DNA from: Lentinus brumalis
Taxonomy: Eukaryota; Basidiomycota; Agaricomycetes; Polyporales; Polyporaceae
Length of the DNA stretch: 64,000 nucleotides
Assembly (NCBI GenBank): GCA_001792895.1
Contig: MARA01000018.1
Span: 434,001 to 498,000, forward strand
Direction: 5' to 3'
Under the pieces are notes generated by a model. It was not told the origin of the DNA and did not search any database. It saw only the letters and a program-made list of their open reading frames with translations. A program made the translations under genes and the position numbers. Below, one piece after another: positions 34,247 to 44,092 of this stretch. Positions within the stretch are counted from its first letter, which is position 1, and every line of letters begins with the position of its first letter.

Positions 34247-35835
34247 CTACATTTGAGGGAGGGTTGACTTGGCCTTGCGAGGGCGAGAAGAACGCCTCGT
34301 CGTCGGAGACTCCGGCGCGTTCATAACAGCAGGAACAGAGTGCATATCCAACCTGCGCTGCCTCTTGTTGGATGTATTGCCTGGCACGTACGTCGGGCCA
34401 ATCGGCTTCGTGGAGAACCAGTCGGCGGGAACCCGGTCTCCCTCTTTGTCGTCAGCCGCCCAATCCACAACCGTGTATTCGTGGAGCAAGTGGAGGAAAG
34501 CAAGGGCGTTGGAGACGCTGCCTGCGAGCTCGCGATCCTCTGCAGTAGGCGGTGGGGTTTCCTTGCGCTTCTTGGGTGGGGCACGGGGAAGTTGCGCGAG
34601 TAGTTGCTCATCAGCTGCGGGCAGGCGACGAGGGGGATGTCCATCCACGGGACGCGTCGCTGAGGCTGTAGAAGAGCTGGATGTCGTCGGAAGCTCCATC
34701 AGGATGCTCGCCTCCTTCTGTCTCTCATCGTACTTCTTGATGGCGTAGTAAGCCTGGAAGGAACACACAAGCCTGTCGAGTAGTTCGTCCAAGGGACTAT
34801 TGAACTGCAGCGGGACGTCGACCTTGATGATTAGTTCCCCAGAGTTGATGGCATGCTCCTTCCTGGCCCCGCATCCGTATGCGCCATCATGGTAGCTGAA
34901 GACGTCGAAGAAGTCTTCGAGCCAGTTGGGCACATTTGCGCAGTTTGACTTCAGGTAGCGGACAGCGTGATAGAGGAGGACGTAGAAGAGTGACTCGAGA
35001 TCGTCGGGGATTTCGACTGCCTTCGTCGGACGGTTGAGAAGCGCGACCGACATGTATTGCCAGGTACCCTGGTACATCGGTTAGTATCCGGAGTACAAGC
35101 TGAGAAACTGGCAGTGCACTCACCGTACGCTCCGGTTGACGAGGTTTGCGCTCATCGGAGAGACCCTTAGCCAGCTCCCAATCTGTGAGAATACCTATCC
35201 ATATCATGAAACGCCTCCCGGCCTCGGACGTGACGATGCAGGGCAAGATGAGGATGTTCCCGCCGCTGACATCGCGATGTATGATGCCCTTCCGGGTTGC
35301 TTCATAGTGGGCTGTTGGTAGCGTTAGCCACGGCGATACACCTGAGTGGGTGAATGAGTCCTCACCGAGAGCACAGTCGTAGATAATCGAAACCAACTGC
35401 TGCCCGTCCTCGAAGAGCGGCAACGTCAGACAGACTTCCTCGACGACGATTCGATAGTGGATGTGACGTCGAAGGGGACAGTCCTGGCGATAGTCTGAAT
35501 CCCCGCTGTCGTTAAGCCCCTTCGGTTTTGAAGACGGGACCTCGGCCTCTGGGTCGGTCCACTTGCGTTTGGTTCCCGCAGAAGAACTCGATGGACCCTG
35601 AGACGAGATCGAAGTGGTTGAAATGAGTGGGGAGGGGTCCAGGGGATGCATCATCTCCCAGAACTCCGGGGTCTTGGTCGTCTGCCCGCGAATGTCGCCA
35701 TGACAGACCAGCGTTGGAACATTGCTGACCTCCGCGGCGTTGAGTTGAGCGAGGATGTCGCCCTCCTTTGTCAAGAGCGCGTAGTGCGCGCGCCACGCGT
35801 CCTTCAGCCATACGAACTTCTTCGCGTGGCAGTCC
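34247..35835 (-). pseudogene. FunK1 kinase copy 2, catalytic half, cut by insertion
   Basis: C-terminal half of the second FunK1 kinase. It begins at the insertion edge with CHAKKFVWLKDAWR, then VPTLVCHGDIRGQTT, a Ser-rich linker, HIHYRIVVEEV, the catalytic IHRDVSGGNILIL, GILTDWELAKGL (DW in place of DF) and GTWQYMSVALLNR. The tail is Pro/Lys-rich and ends KAKSTLPQM. Two short introns at about 35.08-35.13 and 35.31-35.37 kb match those of copy 1. The coding order is intact on this side. The N-terminal half is at 37756-39045, beyond the insertion, so the gene is broken in this assembly unless the insertion is spliced out. Confidence 0.8.
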
Positions 35836-36216
35836 GAATCAGGAAAAAAATACATGTCTAGCTAGACCTATCATGTCTAGTTAGTCGGGATAGGCTGAGA
35901 GTATAGTCCCCTTTTACATAGCAGTCGATAGCCCTGTGCATAGCCTATCTAGTACTTGATAGCACTGTGATAGATGGTGATATCATTCCATATCCTTCAT
36001 ATCCAAGGCAATGCACACTAGATGCACACTGATAATGATTGAAAAACAATGTATTGCCGATAATACTACACTATACATGGCACAACTACGCGACCAGAGC
36101 GAGCGAGTGAGGGACGATCAAAGATGGATGAGAGGAGACATGAGGTATGGGCAAGCGAGCAGCAGGAGGTACGAGAAAGTGGCACAAGATAAGAGCGAGC
36201 AGGAGGTACGAGGAAG

Positions 36217-37095
36217 CAGCGGGCAGGGTGAGCGAGCAGCAGGCAGGGCAAGCGGGCAGCGGGGAGGGCGAGCGAGCGGTGGGCAGGGCGGGCGAGCGGC
36301 GGGCAGAGGGAGCGGGCGGCGGGGAGGGCGAGCGAGTGGCGGGCAGAGCAAGCAAGCAGCGGGCAGGGCGGGCGAACACCGGGCAGAGCAAGCAAGCGGT
36401 GGGCAGGGCGAGCGAGTGGCGGGCAGAGCAAGCAAGCGGCGGGCAGGGCGAGCGAGCGAGTGGCGGGCAGAGCAAGCAAGCGGCGGGCAGGGCGAGCGAG
36501 CGAGTGGCGGGCAGAGCAAGCAAGCGGCGGGCAGGGCGGGCGAACACCGGGCAGAGCAAGCAAGCGGTGGGCAGGGCGGGCGAGCGGCGGGCAGAGGGAG
36601 CGAGCGGTGGCCAGGGTGGGCGAGCGGCGGGCAGAGGGAGCGAGCGGTGGCCAGGGCGGGCGAGGGGCGGGCAGAGCGAGCGGGCGGCGGGGAGGGCGAG
36701 CGAGTGGCGGGCAGAGCAAGCAAGCAGCGGGCAGGGCGGGCGAACACCGGGCAGAGCAAGCAAGCGGTGGGCAGGGCGAGCGAGTGGCGGGCAGAGCAAG
36801 CAAGCGGCGGGCAGGGCGAGCGAGCGAGTGGCGGGCAGAGCAAGCAAGCGGCGGGCAGGGCGAGCGAGCGAGTGGCGGGCAGAGCAAGCAAGCGGCGGGC
36901 AGGGCGGGCGAACACCGGGCAGAGCGAGCAAGCGGTGGGCAGAGCGAGCAAGCGGTGGGCAGGGCGGGCGAGCGGCGGGCAGAAGGAGCGAGCGGTGGGC
37001 AGAGCGGGCGAACACCGGGCAGAGCGAGCGAGCGGTTGGCAGAGGGAGCGAGCGGTGGGCAGGGCGGGCGAGCGGCGGGCATGGCGAGCGGCAGG
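36217..37095. repeat. GC-rich minisatellite inside the insertion
   Basis: About 880 bases of degenerate 12-20 base units built on GGGCAGRGC and RAGCRAGCGG. A block of about 270 bases starting near 36.32 kb recurs 368 bases further on, so there is higher-order structure. All frames are largely stop-free, which produces long Arg/Gly/Ala or Pro/Leu/Ala/Cys frames on both strands. I treat those as non-coding by-products. Confidence 0.9.
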
Positions 37096-37136
37096 GGAGA
37101 CAAAGATTGTACTCGGACTTGATGTCGATGATGACT

Positions 37137-37675
37137 AGACACTCACGGAGCCTTCGAGAAATATCTTTGGGCTGCCCATACACCAGATAAGGTCTTGACT
37201 GGATATCTTGCATGTTGATGATGTCCAATGAGGAGACACGGCAGCAGGAAAAGATCAGAGACGAGCCGGGGTGAAAATTGCGGGTAGAAGATCGAAGCCT
37301 CTTGAGTATATCGCTGTCCAAGCATGGCTTGAAGCTGTAATCTTGAACCAGCCACTCCGTCTGCTGAGGATCTTGTGCACGAGAACTTGAGCCAGCGGGA
37401 GGAAGGAGGACGAGAACAGCAGAGACGAGTTCCGCTTGCCAGCGCATCCCGGCGCCGATATCACGTGTGCTGTTTAGGGCAGGCGTGCAGAGACTTCGCG
37501 GACTGCAAGCACAGCTTAGCGCCAAGTCTGTGCACACTCGAAAACAAGATGCTGGCTGAATCTCACTCCCTTCTATTGTTCTGATGACCTGGGACACACC
37601 TCTAGGATGTTGTTTTGCTCTTTCTACACTGGTATGTACATATAATCGAGCTGCACCTCCATCGAGTGCTATCAA
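37137..37675 (-). other. possible captured exon or gene fragment in insertion
   Basis: This part of the insertion is not repetitive and has an ordinary-looking frame on the minus strand (WLVQDYSFKPCLDSDILKRL, SSLIFSCCRVSSLDIINMQD, RPYLVYGQPKDISRRL). It stops at a donor-like GTGAGT. It looks like an exon of a normal gene rather than transposon code, but I do not recognise the family. It may be a host fragment picked up by the element. Confidence 0.35.
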
Positions 37676-37755
37676 GATCTAGGTGGCTATGCAGGTGCCT
37701 CCAGAGTGCTCGATAGCTTTGCAGGGCCCTACCGAGAGATTGGGTTTTTCCTGAT

Positions 37756-39045
37756 GTCCCAGGCCACATAGCCACGCGTACCTCTGCCGGTCATGCCCTT
37801 TGCTCGGAAGTAGGGGCGGCCAACAAGGAACTTGCGCACGTTCTCGCCGTCAGGAACCTCAAGCTGGTATCGAGGCCATGCCTCTGTGAGGGATGCGCGG
37901 AAGAGCTTGCGTACGTATGCGTAGGTGATAGATTTGTCGCCTACCAGTTCGCCTGGAGCGAGTTCGCGTGTCTTGTGATCGGCGTCGTCGGTGCACCTTA
38001 CTCCGACGTTGGTCATCTCCGTCCAACGAGGATCGTCGGGGGAGATGCGAGTGGCGCTAGGGTCCATGCCAAGGAGCTCGGGGTGAAAGCGAGCAAGGAC
38101 GGAGATGCGCCAGAGGACCTCGCAGAAGAGCTGCCAATGTTCGTAGTAATCGATGGATAGCGAGACACTGACGCCAGAGCGGTCCCAGAAGAGGAGGCGG
38201 AACTTGCGGCCCATTACGAGAATCATGATGAGGTGAAGGCGCTGCTGGACCGCGAAGATGAGCTCGGCGTAGCTGATGACCTGTCCTCGGACCTCCTTGC
38301 GGTCCTTCGCGTCGGCTTCGACGCCTGGCTTTGTGTCGTCGAAAGGATCGCCACGAGTTTGGTGCCTCTTGTACTCGATCGGCAGGAGCTGATCTGCCCA
38401 GTGTGGCTTGCTGTCGGTAGGTGCGAGCTCTCGTGTGTACAAGGCGGAGTCGACCTTCTGCCCGAGGTTGTCAACGGTGAGGGAGTCGGGAGCGTTTTCA
38501 CAGAGAACGGCACTCAAGCCGGGGGCGAGCCCGTACGTGTTGATAACCCGTGTCTGAACAAGTGGTAAGTCACAACCACCGAGACGACGAACAACCACTC
38601 ACCATCTCATCGGAGATCTCTCCTTCGCTCAGGTCCCCGGCCTTCTCCAGCTTGAGGAACGGGTTCTTCGCAATCCACGGAGGCAGGCATTGCTTCAGGT
38701 CAACGTCGTCAGGAATCTTGAGAACCTTGTCGATGAACTCGTCTCTGAGACCAACAGTGGAGTTGGTACCAACTTGGCACCGTGCCAAGCGGTACTTAGT
38801 CGTCGAGATATTCTCGGTTATCTTCACAGGCAAGAGCCTGTTCATCGCATAACCTATGGGAGCTGTAGCACGTTGATAGCACGGAGTAGCTTCACGATTT
38901 CTATGGTGGTGAGTGGGAAGGAAAGACGAACCTTGTATGTTCACACTGAGATTGCGGGCTGATGCCTTATTGGGAACGGCTCTTTGCGCGGTTAGCGCCT
39001 GTGTCCTCAGCGAGACCATTTTCAATGGCAATCTGCCGCGGTCCA
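37756..39045 (-). pseudogene. FunK1 kinase copy 2, N-terminal half
   Basis: N-terminal half of the second FunK1 gene. A likely ATG at 39045 (MDRGRLPLKMVSLRTQ) and an exon ending VNIQG join over an intron to YAMNRLLPVKITEN. Then come DLKQCLPPWIAKNPFLKL, GLAPGLSAVLCENAPD, APTDSKPHWADQLLPIEYK, QVISYAELIFAVQQRL, SIDYYEHWQLFCEVLWRIS, AWPRYQLEVPDGENVRKFL and AKGMTGRGTRGYVAWD. There the insertion begins. With the insert, the frame picks up a few foreign codons (IRKNPISR) and stops. The start is uncertain because an ATG at 39018 is also in frame. Confidence 0.8.
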
Positions 39046-39344
39046 TCTCGCTACTCTGACAGCATCTGACGCTGTATGAAGGCATCGTGTAACGACGACG
39101 AAGTGAGTACCAGAAACATGTCGTGAACACATTCCCGGAGGTTTACGACGCCTAGCTTAACACAGCCACACACTCCAGTTTGACTCCAGTGTTTACACCG
39201 CAATCGTTCGTCTGCAGTGCGTCGGCTCAGTTCGCTTCATTCTGTCGATACTGCGGCAATCCTCCGTGACTGCAGCGATGCACTATGTGTCTGAGTTGGA
39301 GCTCTTCTTTAGCTCTTCTGCGAAATCCTCTGGAGTCTGGCGCG

Positions 39345-39660
39345 ACCCGTTGGAACATGGCTGGCACCCGCTCCTGCCCCGAAGATGCCGAGTTCGACCG
39401 AATGGACCTCGTCGCCAGAACAAACAACGATCACATCGATCACAGGCAACCCATGCTTCCCAGCGAGCAGCTTCCAATCCAAGTTTATTTGTGACGCAAT
39501 GCGCGACTCGCTACAGCCTGGTTGGCCTCGTTATAACCTTGAGGCCCCAGAGGACCACGAGATGCGTGATCTCATTGCTCAACCTGCATTCAGAGTGAAG
39601 GGGCTTGCCCGACTCCTGCAACTTGAAGGGCGGCAGTACTCGTGGCTGTGCAGGCCGTAA
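39345..39660 (+). pseudogene. decayed FunK1 kinase fragment
   Basis: Relic on the strand opposite to FunK1 copy 2. One frame gives AEFDRMDLVARTNNDHIDH, matching RDFKNMDLAAVANGKDIDH of copy 1. A second frame gives AMRDSLQPGWPRYNLEAPED and RDLIAQPAFRVKGLA, matching the RY.LEVPDG and F.AKGL region. A third frame gives KGGSTRGCAG, matching GRGTRGYVA. So at least two frameshifts separate the pieces, and both ends are missing. Confidence 0.7.
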
Positions 39661-41054
39661 GTATCCTAACCACCGCGCGTGGCCGGACACCGCGAGGCAG
39701 ACTCTTGTGCATGATTTCCCGCAGGAGCGACCACACTTGAACTGCACTCTATACCTGCACTCTATCTGATTGGGAGGATAAACACAGAAGTGTACTACTA
39801 GCTTAAGAGTGAAATGCTGAGAGGCACTACTCGGCAATAAGCGAACCGATCATCCGAGACGCTCATTCCTCAAGTTGACTCCGGACCACCATCATCCCGC
39901 CGGAGCATGTTCTCCGCCTGCGAAACGCTTGTCGCTCGACTATCTGCCACCTTCTACTGTCAGAAATCAAGCCAATACACAAATCGGAGGCCCCCGGCCG
40001 GGTACGGCGGTTGGACTTTCTGTCGCTCAGCAAGTGTCGGTCGCGCACATATCGTAATTGTGCTCCTGCAGCTGGGATGTCGGATCCCGCATTCTCTATC
40101 TGCCCGAAGTCCGAGCTTCGGGGAGGTCGTCATCGCCTCTCGACTAGGCTGCTGCGGCGAGAGCTTCGCTTTCGTCGCCAGTGCATCACTGCTCTCAACC
40201 GCACTTATTCTGCGTTGCCTGGGGTACATATTAGTGCGCGGTAACGCACGTCAATGTTGCGGAGCCGCTTTATTTAACCCCGGAATGTAAGATGTGGATC
40301 CCGCGGCAGGATCTGGCGTACCTCGAGTCCAAGTAGCTGTCCTTGCGATGTGCTGCTTGGTCTTATCGGCCAGACATCGAAGGTCCAAGGGCTTCGCTGG
40401 CAACAATACTCACATACGAACCTATAAAGCCCGGCCGCGCATCCGCGCACTCTGCAACATATTTTTCACGCGACTTTCGGAAGGGCAATACAGCTGAGCG
40501 CAGCAAAGCCTATACCCTATACAAATGGTCGTATCGGTGATGCGCCTCACGCACGGCACTATTATAAGGTGCGTATATTGACCTTCGGACTTCTTTCCGC
40601 AGTCGCCGTTCTGATGCATATTGCCGGCATCTCCAGACTGTACTATGTAGCGTCGCAGGATGCCGATAACGCGCGCGGTACCGAATGAACGCTGGCTGCG
40701 AACTGTCCGCGCAAGATGGCTAGGTCAGGCGAAGAACTCTGGGAGCCGCCGGCCGATATTCTAGTCACTCTCCGGGCGTGCAAGAGCATCGCCTGGTAGA
40801 ACACTCCCCCGTTTCTCGCACAACGCGGGAACATGCTCATTCTGAGTGAGCGCAGTGAGCTATCCGCAGCGTCGCATCGCCGATTGCACCGGACGGCAGC
40901 AGGTTAACTGGAGCTGCGGGACCGTGCACACGCGCGATTTTCTTCATACGACCCTAGGCTGCGCTTTCCTGGTCCGTTGATGGCATTCCACTGGTTCTAA
41001 GGTCTTCCTGGTGTTTCAACAAGGAGGTGTTGCCGGCACCTCGAAGATCAGTAG
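39661..41054. other. laccase upstream region
   Basis: No gene was recognised. Just before the laccase, TGCACAC at 40925-40931 fits the metal-response core TGCRCNC often noted in laccase promoters. This is a short, weak match. A further TATAAA-like word (CCTATAAAG) lies near 40.42 kb without a gene after it. Confidence 0.4.
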
Positions 41055-41060
41055 TATAAA
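41055..41060 (+). promoter_or_regulatory. TATA box of the laccase gene
   Basis: TATAAA lies 97 bases before the laccase ATG at 41157, a usual distance for basidiomycete laccase genes. There is an upstream in-frame ATG at 41061, but it lies too close to the TATA box to be the start. Confidence 0.6.
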
Positions 41061-41156
41061 ATGCCTCATCGCTCTCCTCCGGATGCAACCATCCTGCCAT
41101 TCGTTCACATCTTCACCTGTCTCTTCCGTGTCTCCTCACAATCCGTATCGTCTACT

Positions 41157-43193
41157 ATGGGCGTTCTCCGTTCTTTTGCAGACCTCGCCATCGTCGGCCT
41201 GTCGTTGGCACGTCTTGCCGCGGGTGCCATCGGTCCCATCACGGACCTGACAATTTCGGATGCAGATATCTCACCCGACGGGTACAGTCGAGCAGCAGTC
41301 GTCGTGAACGGCCAGTTCCCCGGACCACTCATCTCTGGAAACACAGTAGGTCTCGACACTTCTATGTAAGCTATGTACCCATCGCTCACGGTCCCACTAG
41401 GGCGACAATTTTCAGATCAACGTGATTGACAGCCTGGACAATTCCACGATGCTCACCTCCACGACCATCGTGAGTCAAGGGTCGTTTGTCCTGACGTGCC
41501 CGAAACTGATATGCCGCATGCTTACGCATGCAGCACTGGCACGGATTATTCCAGAAAGGCACGAACTGGGCCGACGGCCCAGCCTTCGTGAATCAATGCC
41601 CGATTTCAGCAGGCAACTCGTTTCTCTACGACTTCACTGCGACAGGCCAGGCGGGCACCTTCTGGTACCACAGCCACTTGTCGACTCAGTATTGCGATGG
41701 CCTTCGCGGGCCCTTGGTTGTGTATGACCCCGACGATCCTTATGCGTCAATGTACGATGTGGATGATGGTGAGTTCAACCATGCTAGTAGGCGTGTCTTA
41801 ATCTGATTGTGCGTGCAGATAGCACCGTGATCACGCTGGCAGACTGGTACCACACCGCTGCTCGCCTAGGTGCTCAATTTCCGTGCGTTCATGCCATCTA
41901 TTACCCGTCACTGGCACAGCCTGATGTCCTTCATAGGGCTGGCGCAGATTCCGTACTCATCAATGGGCTGGGTCGCGCTGCCGGAGGCGATGCCGATGCT
42001 TCTCTGGCTGTCGTCAACGTCACACAGGGGCTCCGCTACCGGTTCCGCCTCGTGTCTATCTCGTGCGACCCGAACTTCACGTTCTACATACAGGGACACA
42101 ACTTCACTGTCATTGAAGTCGACGGAGTCAACGTGAACCCGCTCACAGTGGACTCCATCCAGATCTACGCCGGCCAGCGTTACTCGTTTGTCGTAAGTAG
42201 CGAGGACTTCCCACCGCACCTGATGCTAATGATGCTAATGCCCTCCACAGCTCACCGCAGACCAGGCGATCGACAACTACTGGATCCAAGCCATCCCGAA
42301 CACCGGCACAGTCACAACCGATGGGGCATCAACTCAGCCATCCTCCGCTATGACGGGGCAGATGTAGTGGAACCTGACGCAGCTACTCTGACCAGTTCCA
42401 TCCCTCTCGCGGAGACCGACCTCGTCCCGTTGGATAATCTCGCTGCGCCTGGCAATGCATCTATCGGCGGTGTGGACTACGCACTAAACCTCGACTTCGA
42501 CTTCGTGCGTACTTAGTGCACCTACAACTGCGTCACCGAACTCACCGTGCACAGAACGGCACCGCCTTCTTCATCAACGGAGACACCTTCGTGCCGCCTA
42601 CGGTTCCTGTCCTTCTGCAAATCATGAGCGGTGCGCAGACGGCAGCGGACCTGCTACCCAACGGCAGCGTATACACTCTCCCCACAAATTCATCCATCGA
42701 GCTTTCGTTCCCCATCACGGCGACCAATGCCCCTGGAACTCCCCATCCCTTCCATTTGCACGGAGTAAGTGTACCCAAGCTCGGAGCGTGACCGCAGTCT
42801 CCAGCGACTCGGACTTCATTGCTAATATGTGACCGCGCAGCACACCTTCTACGTCGTCCGCAGCGCGGGGAGCAGCGACTACAACTACGTGAACCCGCCT
42901 CAGCGCGACACTGTCAGCACCGGCACCGCAGGGGACAACGTCACGATTCGGTTCACGACCAACAACCCGGGCCCGTGGTTCCTTCACTGCCATATCGATT
43001 TTCATCTGGATGCTGGGTTCGCTATCGTCCTGAGTGAGGACACAGCTGATGCCTCGGCGGATAACACGCCTTCAGGTACGTACGGTTGTTGGATGTGCGA
43101 TAGTAGTGCTGACAGTGGAGGCCGTGATCAGCTGCCTGGGAGGATCTGTGTCCCCTCTATGATGCGGCCTACCCGAACGGCCTCGGGCGATAG
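41157..43193 (+). CDS. laccase, multicopper oxidase (one-base frameshift)
   Basis: Secreted p-diphenol:oxygen oxidoreductase of about 520 residues in nine or so exons. The leader [20 protein letters not shown] ends before [10 protein letters not shown]. All four copper signatures are present: [45 protein letters not shown] and [15 protein letters not shown]. The residue ten after the ligand Cys is Phe, the axial type linked to high redox potential. The end is [20 protein letters not shown] and a stop at 43191. After [13 protein letters not shown] the frame must shift to reach [17 protein letters not shown]. One extra G in the run at 42323-42326 would restore it. As printed, a stop follows soon after, so the gene is either mis-sequenced there or a recent pseudogene. 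Likely roles are lignin or phenol oxidation, or pigment formation. Confidence 0.88.
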
Positions 43194-43439
43194 TGGGATC
43201 GGGCTCCTTGAGTGCAGGACACTTTTGCTACGGCACGCTAGCGCTCTTTACATGACTGATCTCAGCATGTTGCACACTTTGGACTGGCTTTTTGCTTCTT
43301 GTCGCCCAACATTGATGTCTACCATGTCTACGAGTTGTCAATATAATAGGTGATCTTGCGCACACACACTACGGCTGTGCCAAGTAGATCGGGACGGAAG
43401 TAAATTTCTGGAGTTGCGCACTTGTCACTGCGGAGCCGC

Positions 43440-43445
43440 AAAAAA
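43440..43445 (-). terminator. RNA polymerase III terminator of tRNA-Glu
   Basis: A run of six T on the minus strand, 17 bases after the 3' end of the tRNA. Confidence 0.75.
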
Positions 43446-43462
43446 GGAGCCAAACCATCGAT

Positions 43463-43533
43463 TCCGACACGGGGAATCGAACCCCGGGCTATCGCGTGAG
43501 AGGCGATAATGTTAGCCACTACACCATATCGGA
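43463..43533 (-). tRNA. tRNA-Glu (CUC)
   Basis: The minus strand starts TCCGATATGGTGTAGTGGCT and ends GTGTCGGA. The acceptor arm pairs over seven positions with one T-G wobble. The loop CTCTCAC puts CTC at the anticodon, reading GAG (Glu). The T arm GGGGTTCGATTCCCC is perfect. There is no intron. CCA is not encoded, as usual in eukaryotes. Confidence 0.95.
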
Positions 43534-44092
43534 TGTCTGTCAAACCTCTTGTAGCTATATATGTACATTCTGTGGCGGATGCTCAAGCGCTGAACTCCCT
43601 CGTTTAGCCACAACGGATGTTCAAATTCTGAGCGAACACCGTCACTCTGGCACTATACTGTTGAATGTCTACGATCCTTGTGTCTGTCTCACCAGCCCTC
43701 AGGCCCGTCATTCAGAGGACATGGCCTCCGGTCTCTGTGCCTGTAGATGCCTGGAGGCTCCTGTCAGTGTCGGTCGGTAAAAGAACGGTGACATCATATT
43801 CAAATTGTTTGTTCGTAGTCGGCGCCACATATGAGAACCAATTGCGTGCGCGCCCAGGCGAATCACAACATCGCACTCATCCGCGCAATATCGCATCATG
43901 GAGTCAGTGCTTTGCCTGTTATCTCTGCTGTGGCGACATGCTCACGGAAATCTTGGCGATAGGTACGGACCCTGGACGAACATTTCCGACATGGGCCAGC
44001 CGCTTCTTATAGCGCGGAGCTCGAGAACCGAGTTGACCGAGCTTCCCTCCCCGCCCACTCTGCCCAGCTTCTGAACGACGGCTTCGTACAAC
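43534..44092. other. spacer before MFS gene
   Basis: Between the tRNA-Glu gene and the transporter ATG. It presumably carries the promoters of both. No other feature was supported. Confidence 0.5.

Larger units (their letters stand above)
35836..37755. mobile_element. 1.9-kb insertion with short inverted ends in FunK1 copy 2
   Basis: The insert is bounded by ATCAGGAAAAA at 35838-35848 and its inverse TTTTTCCTGAT at 37745-37755. It is flanked by GTCC on both sides (35832-35835 and 37756-37759), with two extra bases GA on the left. Removing it and one GTCC gives GYVAWDCHAKKFVWLKD, which aligns without a gap to GYVALDCTNGHFVWLKD of FunK1 copy 1. It holds a GC-rich minisatellite and a possible captured gene fragment, but no transposase. 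It is therefore probably a non-autonomous DNA transposon. The superfamily is uncertain because the duplication is short and imperfect. Confidence 0.75.

Noticed and set aside
36011..37675. Long Arg/Gly/Gln/Ala-rich and Pro/Leu/Ala-rich open frames on both strands (up to 529 codons)
   Set aside because: They come from a GC-rich tandem repeat that lacks stops in nearly all frames. Composition is repetitive in every frame and no domain or start context is present.
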